A stretch of 64,000 nt of DNA from an uncultured Bacteroidales bacterium (GTDB taxonomy: Bacteria > Bacteroidota > Bacteroidia > Bacteroidales > UBA932), in NCBI GenBank assembly GCA_905235085.1, contig CAJOKD010000002.1, forward strand, positions 62,001-126,000, given 5' to 3'. Positions 9,028 to 17,336 of the stretch are shown in pieces. Position 1 is the first letter of the stretch. Every line of letters begins with the position of its first letter. The notes below the pieces were generated by a model. The model ran no database searches. It was not told where the DNA came from and was given only the letters and a program-made list of their open reading frames with translations. Position numbers and translations under genes: made by a program.

Positions 9028-9059
9028 CAAATATAAACAATCAGTTGCATAATTCCAAA
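9028..9059 (-). promoter_or_regulatory. Promoter of the C10 peptidase operon
   Basis: On the minus strand TTTG (9056-9059) is followed after 20 bases by TATATTTG (9028-9035), matching the Bacteroidota -33/-7 consensus at normal spacing. Transcription would start about 25 bases before the C10 start codon at 8996. Confidence 0.7.
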
Positions 9060-9088
9060 TAGAAGCCGGAGGAAAAGAATTACCGGGG

Positions 9089-9909
9089 TTATTTGACTTT
9101 GATCTTGAATCCCCAGATGTGCTCGCAAGGCAGTTTAGCACGGAGACTGGCCGGCACGAATGCGCCCAGCCTCATCTGCTCCGGCAGGACTTCATTATCC
9201 TCCTCTGGAATGTAGAAAGCATAGACGTAATCTCCTTTGGATGTATAGTAAACCGGTCCTTCCTGGTAAGGCTGCCTGCCCATTTTTCGGGATGCTTATG
9301 GGCATCGTAGTTGATCTTGTTGCTCTTCGGCGGAAAACGGCGCCACCAGAAGTCGTTGTTGTGCCAGTCCGGGAAAGAGAAATAGAGTCCGGTCTTGATG
9401 CCCTGTGCGCGGTATGCCGCCATCACTTCCTTGGTGACGTTGGCGCGGGGATCCGTGTGGAAAGGGCACTCTTCCGATGTGATCTTGTAATCGGTCTGGT
9501 GTGTGTCGAACATGCAGAAGCCGTCGTGGTGCTTGGACGTGAAGACCACATATTTCATTCCGGCGTATGAAGCGGCGGCCGCCCATTTCGCGGGATCGAA
9601 CGAGACGGGATTGAAGGTCTTCTTGAGGCCCTCATACTTGTTCCTGTATTCGAAATAATCCATATCGCCACGGGCCTTGTACTGCCACTCGATGTCATCC
9701 GGACACAGCGACCAGGATTCGATGACTCCCCACTGGCTGTAGGCACCCCAATGGATGAACATACCGAACTTCAAGTCCTGCCATTCTGCCAGGTTTGCCC
9801 GGACGTCTTCTTCAACCGGAGGTACATACGGCGCTGAGGCGGACTGTGCTGCTGCGGACAGGCAGGCAGCCGTGGCTATCAGGGGAAGGATCAATCGTTT
9901 CATTGTCAT
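9089..9909 (-). pseudogene. GH29 alpha-L-fucosidase with internal deletion and frameshift
   Basis: The N-terminal part from 9909 is a normal GH29 start: signal peptide ending in SAAAQ, then LKFGMFIHWGAYSQWG, the SKHHDGF histidine motif and the GLYFSFPDWHNNDFWW region. The frame then runs past HKHPEKW into nonsense. In another frame, from about 9283 to 9089, a fucosidase C-terminus resumes (GRQPYQEGPVYYTSKGD through GAFVPASLRAKL to a stop). The segment that should hold the nucleophile Asp and the end of the barrel, about 150-250 residues, is missing. The longest protein that could be made is 245 residues and should be inactive as a glycosidase. The intact divergent GH29 nearby may replace its function. 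Confidence 0.85.
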
Positions 9910-9926
9910 CCGTTATTAGTTTCAAA

Positions 9927-9934
9927 CAAAGATA
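9927..9934 (-). promoter_or_regulatory. Possible -7 box upstream of the GH29 pseudogene
   Basis: TATCTTTG on the minus strand fits TAnnTTTG and lies 17 bases upstream of the ATG at 9909. No -33 element was recognised. Confidence 0.4.
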
Positions 9935-9955
9935 ACAATAATAGCGGCATGGCCC

Positions 9956-9998
9956 CGTATTTTCCGATGATTAATTGCTATATTCGCATATGAAAAAG
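9956..9998 (+). repeat. Parent copy of the repeat found beside the tRNA
   Basis: This 43-base stretch, running from the intergenic region into the first three codons of the GH29 gene, matches 4703-4745 with three differences. A second match, 18 identical bases at 10087-10104 to 4747-4764, follows in the same order. Confidence 0.8.
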
Positions 9999-11348
9999 AT
10001 AATCATAGTCTTATGCGCTTTCCTGGCAGCAGGTGCTCTTTCCTCGGGTTGTTCCGACAAGAAGACGACGGCTGAGGTTTCCTTGAAGTTGGATTCTCAA
10101 AAGGCGGAGTGGTTCAAGGAAGCCAAATTCGGAATGTTCATCCATTGGGGACTGTATTCCATCCTGGAAGGCACGTATAACGGGCACACGCTGCCCGACA
10201 CCACGTTTGCTCAAGGGAACTCCTGGTACGCCGAATGGATCAAGCCTCGACTTGAGGTTCCCGATGAATACTACAACGGCCTTGTGAATGAGTTCAACCC
10301 GGTAGGATATGATCCGGTGAGCTGGGTCAGAGAGGCTTGCAATGCGGGGATGAAATACTTGGTAATCACCGCGAAACACCACGACGGTTTCGCCTTGTGG
10401 GATTCCGACGTGTCAGACTTTGATATCGCTGCCACCCCTTACAAGAAAGACCTGATCGCCCCGCTGGTGGAGGCCTGCAAGAAGTACGGCCTTAAATATG
10501 GCTTCTATTATTCACACTGGCAAGATTGGGAAGATCCTGACGGGGCTTTGCCGTTTTGGTGTCCCTGGCGGCCTGACGAGGATTTCGAGAAATATTGGCA
10601 AAGGAAATCCCTTCCGCAAGTCAAGGAGCTTATCGAGAAGTTCGATCCCGACCTCCTCTGGTTCGACACCTGGGACTGGGATACGCACATCACCCCGGAA
10701 CGCAGGGACGAACTTATCCGTCTGGTCAGGACATACAGCGACAAGTGTCTCATCAACGGACGAATCTGCTATACGAATCCCGGGGACAATATAGATTTCC
10801 TCGAGATGCACGACAACTTATATCCTAAAGAGATGCTGGACAAACCGTGGCAGACTCCGGCCACTATGCAGAACTCCTGGGCATATCACGGCAAGGACTA
10901 TAACTGGAAGCCGGCGACCAGGATGCTCCGTTATCTGGTTCACAATACCTCTATGGGAGGCAATTATCTGCTGAATGTCGGTCCCAAGGCGGACGGTACA
11001 CTCCCGGTTCCTGCCGTGAGACGGCTCAGGGAAATGGGGGCCTGGTTGGGCGCCAACGGAGAGGCGGTTTATGGCACAAAACCATCATCTTTGAAAGTGG
11101 ATGACAAGGATGTGTATCTGACTGAGAAAACGGAAGGGGACGAAAATATCCTCTATATTTTCATAACAGAGCCAAAACCTTCAGTCACTGTACCTTGCGC
11201 CCTGTCAAATGGATGCCGTTCCCTCGAGACGGGACAACCTGTGGATATGGAGACCAAAGAAGGGAGCACGGAGATCCGTATTCCCGAGAACTTGTTCAAA
11301 GACCGTTCGATAGTTGTCCTGAAGGCAGGGCTGGTCACAGCTAAATAA
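9990..11348 (+). CDS. GH29 alpha-L-fucosidase, lipoprotein
   Basis: This 452-residue exported retaining exo-fucosidase should remove terminal alpha-L-fucose from glycans in the periplasm or at the surface. The ATG at 9990 gives MKKIIIVLCAFLAAGALSSGC, a lipoprotein signal with Cys21. Catalytic-domain landmarks are KFGMFIHWG at 46-54, AKHHDGF at 128-134 (His130/His131), GFYYSHWQDW, and the nucleophile Asp226 in LLWFDTWDWD. SMGGNYLLNVGPKADG marks the end of the barrel, and a C-terminal beta-sandwich follows. It is divergent from the broken GH29 and precedes an exported flavodoxin-like gene by 35 bases. Linkage specificity cannot be told from sequence. Confidence 0.9.
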   Translation: MKKIIIVLCAFLAAGALSSGCSDKKTTAEVSLKLDSQKAEWFKEAKFGMFIHWGLYSILEGTYNGHTLPDTTFAQGNSWYAEWIKPRLEVPDEYYNGLVNEFNPVGYDPVSWVREACNAGMKYLVITAKHHDGFALWDSDVSDFDIAATPYKKDLIAPLVEACKKYGLKYGFYYSHWQDWEDPDGALPFWCPWRPDEDFEKYWQRKSLPQVKELIEKFDPDLLWFDTWDWDTHITPERRDELIRLVRTYSDKCLINGRICYTNPGDNIDFLEMHDNLYPKEMLDKPWQTPATMQNSWAYHGKDYNWKPATRMLRYLVHNTSMGGNYLLNVGPKADGTLPVPAVRRLREMGAWLGANGEAVYGTKPSSLKVDDKDVYLTEKTEGDENILYIFITEPKPSVTVPCALSNGCRSLETGQPVDMETKEGSTEIRIPENLFKDRSIVVLKAGLVTAK

Positions 11349-11383
11349 TAATCTCGATTCTAACGAGTATAAAATACATAATC

Positions 11384-12199
11384 ATGAAAAAGGTCATCCT
11401 TCTGTCAGCCGCAGCTGCCCTTGCGCTTTCCTGTTCCCAGCATAAGGATCCCAAGATCCTGGTTCTCTATTATTCCCAGAACGGCTCCACCAAGGCCGTG
11501 GCCGAAGAGATTTGCAACAGCCTCGGCGCCGATATCGAAGCCATAGTCCCGGTGACTCCTTTCGACGGCAGTTTCCAGGAAACCATCGAACGGTGCCTGA
11601 AGGATAGGGAGGCGGGAATCCTTCCTGACATCCAGCCACTTGCTTCAGACATCAAGGAATACGATGTCATATTCCTGGGATATCCTGTATGGTTCGGCAC
11701 TTTTGCGCCTCCTGTCTCCTCCATTCTCGATAACGTGGACTTCAGCGGCAAGAAGATCGTTCCGTTCTGCACCTTCGGCAGCGGTGGGCTGGATTCGAGC
11801 ACCAAGGACCTCAAGGAGAAGCTGCCGGATGCCGAAGTGCTGCCCGGCTATGGAGTAAGGGCGGCGCGCATAGACGCGGCTCCTGCAGAGGTTGACCGCT
11901 TCCTGAAAGAGAACGGTTTCATCAAGGGTGAATATGTGAAACTTGAGGAATTCCCTGCACCTCATCCGGTCTCAGAGGAAGATGTGTCCATCTTCGATGC
12001 CGCAGTCGGAGACTATCCTATGATCCACGCGGCCGCGGAGGAAGTCGCTTCCCGCAATGTCCCGGGCGGAATAGAGTATCTGTTCACGGCCAGGGATATT
12101 CCTCGCGATGGCAATCAGGCTGTTTCCCCGGGAACGATCAAGGTCTATGTACTTGCAGAGGAAGGACAAGTCCCGGTATTCACTCAGGTGATAAGGTAA
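11384..12199 (+). CDS. Exported flavodoxin-like lipoprotein with C-terminal extension
   Basis: The 271-residue protein starts with a lipoprotein signal (LALSC, Cys17). Residues 24-40 carry the FMN phosphate-binding loop pattern VLYYSQNGSTKAVAEEI, and FLGYPVWFGTFAPPV and FCTFGSGGLDSS correspond to the other flavodoxin FMN-contact loops. The flavodoxin domain ends near residue 185. The last 85 residues, including GGIEYLFTARDIPRDG and GTIKVYVLAEEGQVPVFTQV, form an additional domain I do not recognise. Flavodoxins are usually cytoplasmic electron carriers, so the lipoprotein signal implies a periplasmic or surface FMN protein. The redox partner is unknown. It lies in the same direction as the GH29 gene and converges on PopT. 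Confidence 0.75.
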   Translation: MKKVILLSAAAALALSCSQHKDPKILVLYYSQNGSTKAVAEEICNSLGADIEAIVPVTPFDGSFQETIERCLKDREAGILPDIQPLASDIKEYDVIFLGYPVWFGTFAPPVSSILDNVDFSGKKIVPFCTFGSGGLDSSTKDLKEKLPDAEVLPGYGVRAARIDAAPAEVDRFLKENGFIKGEYVKLEEFPAPHPVSEEDVSIFDAAVGDYPMIHAAAEEVASRNVPGGIEYLFTARDIPRDGNQAVSPGTIKVYVLAEEGQVPVFTQVIR

Positions 12200-12213
12200 C
12201 GGGAGGCAGGAGG

Positions 12214-13104
12214 TCAGCTCTTGCTCCGCCTCGAGACAAGTTCCAGCACAAGGACTGAAACAGCGCCGGCCAGGGCCCAGATGATGGCTCCTGGCAGGTG
12301 AAGCGTGCCGGCAGGATCGCCGTTCAGGACGTTTGCGGCATCGCAGGCGGCTTTGTCGGCCCACGGCCATACCTTCACCAGGGCTCCGATCGTGAAACCG
12401 ATCAGGACTATAAGCGTCTGCCTTCCGTAACGCGACATCAGCCAGTGGAGGAACTTCGAGAAGGCCACGATTCCGACGATGCATCCCAGGGCGAATACCA
12501 CCAGGACCGGCCAGTCGAGGTCGCTTACGGCCTTCATTATGTATTCATATTTCCCTAGCAGGACGAGGATGAAGCTGCCGGAGATGCCGGGCAGGATCAT
12601 CGTGCAGATTGCAATGGCTCCGCACAATGCGATGAACCAGAGGTCGGAAGTGGTCTCGGAAGGTGACAGGACGCAGATCATCGCACCCAGGGCGATGCCG
12701 GCAAGCAGCCACAGCACGTCACCTCCCTTCCAATCCTTGATGTCGGTGAGGAGGAAGAACGCCGAAACCACGATCAGGCCGAAGAAGAAGGCCCAGGTCT
12801 GGACCGGGTGATGCGTGAATACGTATTCCATCAGTTTGGCGAGGGAGAATACGCTCACGGCGACTCCGATAGCGAGCCAAAGCAGGAAAGTACCGTGGAT
12901 AGCCTTCCAGAAGTCTTTCAGCTTCCCTTGGAAGAGCAGTTTCCACGAAGAAAAACTCATCAGGGCATCCAAGGCCTCGATGAGTTCGTTGAATATTCCG
13001 GTAAGAAGGGCTATCGTACCTCCGGAGACTCCGGGGATTACGTTCGCCGCACCCATCGCATAGCCTTTCAATGCGACGACCAGGTTCCTGACTATGCCGG
13101 ACAT
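12214..13104 (-). CDS. DUF368 family, PopT-like polyprenyl-phosphate transporter
   Basis: This 296-residue integral membrane protein has about eight hydrophobic segments. The family signature is near the N-terminus, MGAANVIPGVSGGTIALLTG (residues 17-36). A second inverted-repeat-like motif, MILPGISGSFILVLLGKYEYI, is near residues 173-193. DUF368 proteins such as PopT have been implicated in returning undecaprenyl phosphate across the cytoplasmic membrane for cell-wall and surface-glycan synthesis. It lies six bases downstream of the DUF6913-like gene and probably shares a transcript with that gene and the PfkB kinase. The substrate is inferred from the family. Confidence 0.8.
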   Translation of the reverse strand: MSGIVRNLVVALKGYAMGAANVIPGVSGGTIALLTGIFNELIEALDALMSFSSWKLLFQGKLKDFWKAIHGTFLLWLAIGVAVSVFSLAKLMEYVFTHHPVQTWAFFFGLIVVSAFFLLTDIKDWKGGDVLWLLAGIALGAMICVLSPSETTSDLWFIALCGAIAICTMILPGISGSFILVLLGKYEYIMKAVSDLDWPVLVVFALGCIVGIVAFSKFLHWLMSRYGRQTLIVLIGFTIGALVKVWPWADKAACDAANVLNGDPAGTLHLPGAIIWALAGAVSVLVLELVSRRSKS

Positions 13105-13110
13105 AAGGAT

Positions 13111-13644
13111 TTACTGGATCTTCGTCAGGTAGCTCTGGATGGCTTTGAAGCTCTCCATCTGGGAGATATGCTTGTCTTCGGGATCGTTGATCACGAGGTC
13201 GAAGAGGTTGCCCTCCATCTGCTTGCGCCCGATCTTGAACTTGGCGGTGGAAGTCCTGGCCATATACTCGATGGCGAATTCCGGATCCTTAATCAAGGAG
13301 ATGAAAAGGTCAGGGGCCTGTTCGCCGAGGACGTTCAGCTTGTATTTCGAAGGCCTTCCGACCCAGTCCAGGTCTTTCTTGGTGATCGTGGTCTGGATGC
13401 TGGTGATCAGACGGTCTTCGCTTCCTATCTTGCGGAAGTCCTGGAAGAATACACAACCCTTTATGTCGCGGTTCCTGAAGAAATTCATTATCGCAGTCTT
13501 GCAGGAGTCGAACGTAGGATCCTCGACATCGATTATGGCCACGTACGAATTGACCTTACTCAACGGGATTATCTGCGTAGGGACTATGCTGGCGTGGTTC
13601 TTCAGGCTTCTTTTCCTGATAATATTTTTAATAAATTCGAACAT
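13111..13644 (-). CDS. DUF6913-like conserved protein
   Basis: The 177-residue soluble protein has no signal peptide. It begins with a basic helix (FEFIKNIIRKRSLKNH) and ends with FDLVINDPEDKHISQMESFKAIQSYL. This pattern recalls the Bacteroidota-only family DUF6913, an assignment I make from memory with moderate confidence. No catalytic motif is visible. It lies four bases after the PfkB kinase gene and six bases before the DUF368 gene, so all three are probably co-transcribed. Function is unknown. Confidence 0.6.
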   Translation of the reverse strand: MFEFIKNIIRKRSLKNHASIVPTQIIPLSKVNSYVAIIDVEDPTFDSCKTAIMNFFRNRDIKGCVFFQDFRKIGSEDRLITSIQTTITKKDLDWVGRPSKYKLNVLGEQAPDLFISLIKDPEFAIEYMARTSTAKFKIGRKQMEGNLFDLVINDPEDKHISQMESFKAIQSYLTKIQ

Positions 13645-13647
13645 ATC

Positions 13648-14643
13648 CTATTTGTTTACGGAAGCTATCAGTTCCCTTATTTCCTGTTTTGCATCCCTCC
13701 AGCGGGGGACATCTATCTTGGTGCCGATTACCTCCACTACTTTCGCCGCAATTATCGAGCCCACCTCTCCGCAGACCCTCAGCGGCATTCCGAGGGAATG
13801 GGCATAGATGAAACCGGCGGCATAGGTGTCTCCGGCACCCGTGGCGTCTATTGTTGCTGCCGGCCAGGCTTCGATGTAGTGGTATTCATCGCCTTGCTTG
13901 ACCATCGAACCGTCCTTTCCGACTTTCACGACCGCGATCTCGCATTGACGGGACAGGGTGTCCAGGGCCTGGAGAGGTTCCTGCTTGGTGTATGCCCTGG
14001 CTTCGCTTTCGTTGGCGAAGACTATGTCCACATACTTCTCGACGAGATTGTGGAAGAAGGCTTCGTTCGATTCGACGACATTGTATGACGCCATATCGAT
14101 GGAAATCTTGCATCCGGCTTCCTTGGCCATCTGGACCGCCCTGCGGATCAGGTCCTGGTTCTGGACCAGGTATCCCTCGATGTGGAAGTAATCGTAACCT
14201 TCGAAATACTCGCTCTTGAGATCCTCCGGAACCAGTTCCAGGGCAGCGCCCATATAGTCGGCGAAAGTCCTTTCCGCGTTGGCTCCCGTGATGAAGCACA
14301 TAGCCCTTCCGGAGCCCTTCGTCCCGGTCAGCAGTGTCGTCTTTACGCCGTATTGCTCCAGGGTGCTCTTGTAGAGCAACCCGAGCTCATCGTTGCCGAT
14401 CTTGCCGATGAATCCGGAGGGCATCCCGAAGATGGATGTGCAGGTTATGGTGTTCGCCGCCGAACCTCCGGGAACATATTTCACGCCGAATTCCTTGAGC
14501 TTGGACCATATTCGGTCCCCGGTCTCGAGGTCAACGTGCTGCATGCTGCCCGGGGGAAGGTGGTACTCCCGCAGCATCGAATCGTCAGGGAACACGGCCA
14601 GGATGTCCGTGAGGGCGTTTCCTATTCCGAGTACAGATTTCAT
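13648..14643 (-). CDS. PfkB-family carbohydrate or nucleoside kinase, adenosine-kinase-like
   Basis: The 331-residue cytoplasmic kinase has both PfkB signatures: an early glycine pair, VPGGSAANT (residues 57-65), and the anion hole with catalytic base, DATGAGDTYAAGF (Asp272). The N-terminus VLGIGNALTDILA and the SIDMASYNVVE region are like Bacteroidota proteins annotated as adenosine kinase, which phosphorylate adenosine to AMP with ATP. A sugar kinase role cannot be excluded. It is the first gene of a leftward operon with the DUF6913-like and DUF368 genes and diverges from the UPF0104 gene. Confidence 0.8.
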   Translation of the reverse strand: MKSVLGIGNALTDILAVFPDDSMLREYHLPPGSMQHVDLETGDRIWSKLKEFGVKYVPGGSAANTITCTSIFGMPSGFIGKIGNDELGLLYKSTLEQYGVKTTLLTGTKGSGRAMCFITGANAERTFADYMGAALELVPEDLKSEYFEGYDYFHIEGYLVQNQDLIRRAVQMAKEAGCKISIDMASYNVVESNEAFFHNLVEKYVDIVFANESEARAYTKQEPLQALDTLSRQCEIAVVKVGKDGSMVKQGDEYHYIEAWPAATIDATGAGDTYAAGFIYAHSLGMPLRVCGEVGSIIAAKVVEVIGTKIDVPRWRDAKQEIRELIASVNK

Positions 14644-14663
14644 CTCTTCTTATTATTAACCAA

Positions 14664-14671
14664 CAAAGTTA
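14664..14671 (-). promoter_or_regulatory. -7 box upstream of the PfkB kinase operon
   Basis: TAACTTTG on the minus strand fits TAnnTTTG and lies 20 bases upstream of the start codon at 14643. No clear -33 element was seen. Confidence 0.5.
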
Positions 14672-14685
14672 TAGAATATTTTGTT

Positions 14686-14693
14686 TAAATTTG
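14686..14693 (+). promoter_or_regulatory. -7 box directly upstream of the UPF0104 gene
   Basis: TAAATTTG fits the -7 consensus and ends only five bases before the ATG at 14699, so the transcript would be nearly or fully leaderless if this box is used. Confidence 0.45.
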
Positions 14694-14698
14694 TAGAT

Positions 14699-15763
14699 AT
14701 GGACAAGAAGGTCGGAAATATTCTTAAATATGGCATCTCCGTTCTGCTTGCTGCGGTCCTTTTGTACTTCGCTTTCAGGGAAGTCAACTGGACTGATTTC
14801 TGGTCTGCCCTGGGTGCCTGCAAGTGGGAATATGTCGTACTTTCGATGCTTTTCGGCCTACTCGCTTTCTTCCTCAGGTCCCTGCGCTGGAGGGAGCTCC
14901 TTCTTCCGATAGACCCGTCCACCACCTTGAGGACCTGTTTCAATGCGGTCAACATTTCCTATGTCGTGAATATGGCCCTGCCCAGGGTGGGTGAGGTCCT
15001 GAGGTGCGGGTACATAACCCGCCATTCAGAAAAGCGGACAGGAGAAGACGGGAAAGAAAAGCGGCTGGCTTCTTTCGACAAGGTCCTGGGTACTGCCGCC
15101 CTCGAACGTTCTTCGGACATAGTTGTTTTGGTGTTGATCCTTGTTGTGTTCCTGTTCTTTACCAGTGAAAGGTTCGGCGGGTTCTTCTCCGAGAAGATAT
15201 TCGGAGCGGCCTCTGGCAGGTTCAACGCCGGTTTTGCCTTAAAAGTCACGGTTACCGTCGTCCTCGTGGCCGTGCTTTTATGGGCGGTATTCCATTTCGC
15301 CTCCCGCTGGAAGCCTCTCCGCAAGCTGGGAGATTTCTTCAAGGGTATCGGCCAGGGTTTCCTCAGCTGCCTGAAGATGAAGAGGGCGTGGTTGTTCTTC
15401 CTCCTTACCGCGATGATTTGGTGCTGCTACTGGATGATGAGCGCAACCATACTCTGGGCGGTCCAGGGAATAGACCAGGGCGCAGTCAGTACGGCGCTGG
15501 CCGACATCGTGTCCAAGACACAGGACCTTAACCTCACCGATGCTTTCTTCCTGATGCTGGCAGGCAGCCTTTCGTCGATAGTCCCTGTCCCGGGAGGCTT
15601 CGGCGCATTCCATTTCATCGTAGCCGGGGCTATCTCGTACGTTTACGGGTTCCCGTTCGAATTCGGAATGATCTTCGCGACCCTGTCGCACGAGTCCCAG
15701 GGAGTCAACCAGATACTCTGGGGAGCTATTTCCTTCATTGATGAATCAATCAGAAAAGATTAA
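14699..15763 (+). CDS. UPF0104 / lysylphosphatidylglycerol synthase-type membrane protein
   Basis: The 354-residue polytopic membrane protein has about eight hydrophobic segments and no soluble domain. Landmarks of the LPG_synthase_TM (UPF0104) family are FLRSLRWRELL near residue 60, NISYVVNMALPRVGEVLRCGY near 84-104, and SLSSIVPVPGGFGAFHFIVAG near residues 288-308. The family includes the flippase half of MprF and stand-alone proteins that probably move lipids or lipid-linked molecules. The ATG at 14699 was chosen because it directly follows a -7-like box and gives a normal N-terminus. The exported ADP-ribosylglycohydrolase-like gene begins 13 bases after its stop and may be read through from here. 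The substrate is unknown. Confidence 0.8.
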   Translation: MDKKVGNILKYGISVLLAAVLLYFAFREVNWTDFWSALGACKWEYVVLSMLFGLLAFFLRSLRWRELLLPIDPSTTLRTCFNAVNISYVVNMALPRVGEVLRCGYITRHSEKRTGEDGKEKRLASFDKVLGTAALERSSDIVVLVLILVVFLFFTSERFGGFFSEKIFGAASGRFNAGFALKVTVTVVLVAVLLWAVFHFASRWKPLRKLGDFFKGIGQGFLSCLKMKRAWLFFLLTAMIWCCYWMMSATILWAVQGIDQGAVSTALADIVSKTQDLNLTDAFFLMLAGSLSSIVPVPGGFGAFHFIVAGAISYVYGFPFEFGMIFATLSHESQGVNQILWGAISFIDESIRKD

Positions 15764-15776
15764 ATAATAATCAATT

Positions 15777-17336
15777 ATGAAGCTTGGTAAAATAATCTTC
15801 TCCATTGCGGTCCTGGCATTGATGTCAGGTACCGCCTCCATTTCCGCCAAGGGCGTCCCTTCACAAGTAAGGATGTCCAAGGAAGTCCTGAAGGACAAGA
15901 TCAAAGGCGGCTGGGCGGGCCAGACCATAGGTTGTACCTACGGCGGGCCTACCGAGTTCAAATACAACGGAATAATTCCGGCCGAGACTCCTATCTACTG
16001 GAGGGACCATATCGTCAAGTCGTGGTTCGACCGCTCTCCGGGTCTGTACGACGATGTCTATATGGACCTTACTTTCGTCGAGGTATTCCAGAAAGAGGGC
16101 CTGGATGCTCCTGTGGAATCTTTCGCCAACGCTTTCGCCAAGGCTCCGTATCCTCTCTGGCACGCCAACAAGCAGGGACGCTACAACATCCTTCACGGAG
16201 TTATGCCTCCGGCTTCCGGACATTGGGAGAACAACCCTCACGCTGACGACATCGATTTCCAGATCGAGGCTGATTACGCCGGACTTATGGCTCCCGGAAT
16301 GGTGAACGCCGCATCCTACTATTCGGATGCGATCGGCCATATGATGAACTATGGGGATGGTTGGTACGGCGGTGTATATGTCGCTGCTATGTATGCCCTT
16401 GCCTTCGTGAGCAACGATGTGGAATTCGTGGTGACGGAAGCCTTGAAAACAATCCCTTCGCAGAGCAAGTTCTACAAGGGTATGGCTGACATCATAAAGT
16501 GGTACAAGCAGTATCCGAAGAACTGGGAGACCACCTGGGCGCTGTTCACCGGCAAGTATGGCTATGATATCGGTTGTCCGGACGGCGTCAATTCTCCGTT
16601 CAACATCGATGCGGTTATCAACAGCGGATACATCATCATCGGACTGCTCTACGGCCAGAAGGACTTCTACAAGACCATCGACATTTCCACCCGCTGCGGA
16701 CAGGATTCCGACTGCAATCCTGCGTCTTCAGGAGGAATCCTCGGATGTATGGTCGGTTACAGCAACATCCCTGAATTCTGGAAGAAGCCTTTGTATGAAG
16801 TCGAAGATGTCCCGTTCGTATATACCGACATTTCAGTGAACAAGGCTACGGAATATTCTTTCTCCCAGGCCCTTCAGGTCATAGAGCGCAACGGGGGCAA
16901 GGTTGGCGGCGACTATGTTTCCATCAAGACCCAGAAGCCTCAGGCAGTGCGCTACGAAAAGAGCTTCGAAGGCCATTATCCTGTCGCAAAGACGGATGTA
17001 AAGAAAGGGATAGGAGACGTCAAGGAGATTCGTTTCAACGGTAACGGAATCGTGGTCAAGGGACATCTTTACAAAGTTCCGAACTACCACGAGAGAGGAT
17101 ACGAGGCCAAGCTGGAGGTCTATCTCGACGGCCAGCTCAGCACTACGATGTATGTGCCGTCCGCCAACAACGGAGGCTCCGCTGAGATATTCTACAAGTA
17201 CAACCTTCCGGAAGGGGAGCACGTAGTGACGTTCAATTTCCTGAACAAGGAAAGCGACAGCAACATAGTCGTCGACAACTATCTGGTCTATACTTCCGAT
17301 GAAAGCAAGACAAGGGCTGACTATGCGAATATGTAA
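15777..17336 (+). CDS. Exported ADP-ribosylglycohydrolase-fold protein of a pectin operon
   Basis: The 519-residue protein has a cleavable signal peptide (cleavage near SISAKG). An ADP-ribosylglycohydrolase-like all-helical domain follows, with GGWAGQTIGCTYGG at 44-57, the acidic pair Asp92-Asp93 in LYDDVYMDLTF, and RCGQDSDCNPASSGGILG (Asp310, Asp312) in the place of the family's C-terminal metal-binding motif. From about residue 390 there is a beta-sandwich region, possibly carbohydrate-binding (GYEAKLEVYLDGQLST). It opens a run of five overlapping genes with GH106, GH28, a GH28-like protein and GH78; its stop overlaps the GH106 gene by 14 bases. Export and context argue for a glycan substrate rather than ADP-ribosyl protein. 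This is inference; the fold and metal residues are the solid part. Confidence 0.8.
   Translation: MKLGKIIFSIAVLALMSGTASISAKGVPSQVRMSKEVLKDKIKGGWAGQTIGCTYGGPTEFKYNGIIPAETPIYWRDHIVKSWFDRSPGLYDDVYMDLTFVEVFQKEGLDAPVESFANAFAKAPYPLWHANKQGRYNILHGVMPPASGHWENNPHADDIDFQIEADYAGLMAPGMVNAASYYSDAIGHMMNYGDGWYGGVYVAAMYALAFVSNDVEFVVTEALKTIPSQSKFYKGMADIIKWYKQYPKNWETTWALFTGKYGYDIGCPDGVNSPFNIDAVINSGYIIIGLLYGQKDFYKTIDISTRCGQDSDCNPASSGGILGCMVGYSNIPEFWKKPLYEVEDVPFVYTDISVNKATEYSFSQALQVIERNGGKVGGDYVSIKTQKPQAVRYEKSFEGHYPVAKTDVKKGIGDVKEIRFNGNGIVVKGHLYKVPNYHERGYEAKLEVYLDGQLSTTMYVPSANNGGSAEIFYKYNLPEGEHVVTFNFLNKESDSNIVVDNYLVYTSDESKTRADYANM

Noticed and set aside
9979..9986. TATATTCG as a promoter -7 box for the intact GH29
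   Set aside because: It departs from the consensus at one position and lies three bases from the start codon; the copy beside the tRNA suggests shared ancestry, not shared promoter use.
4611..10104. Integrative element using tRNA-Arg as attachment site
   Set aside because: No integrase, relaxase or mobility gene is present. The repeated sequence lies upstream of the tRNA 5' end instead of copying its 3' end.
12808..14088. Open frame of 426 codons on the plus strand
   Set aside because: It lies antisense across three well-supported minus-strand genes (DUF368, DUF6913-like, PfkB). Its translation has no domain or signal and reads like the mirror of biased codons.
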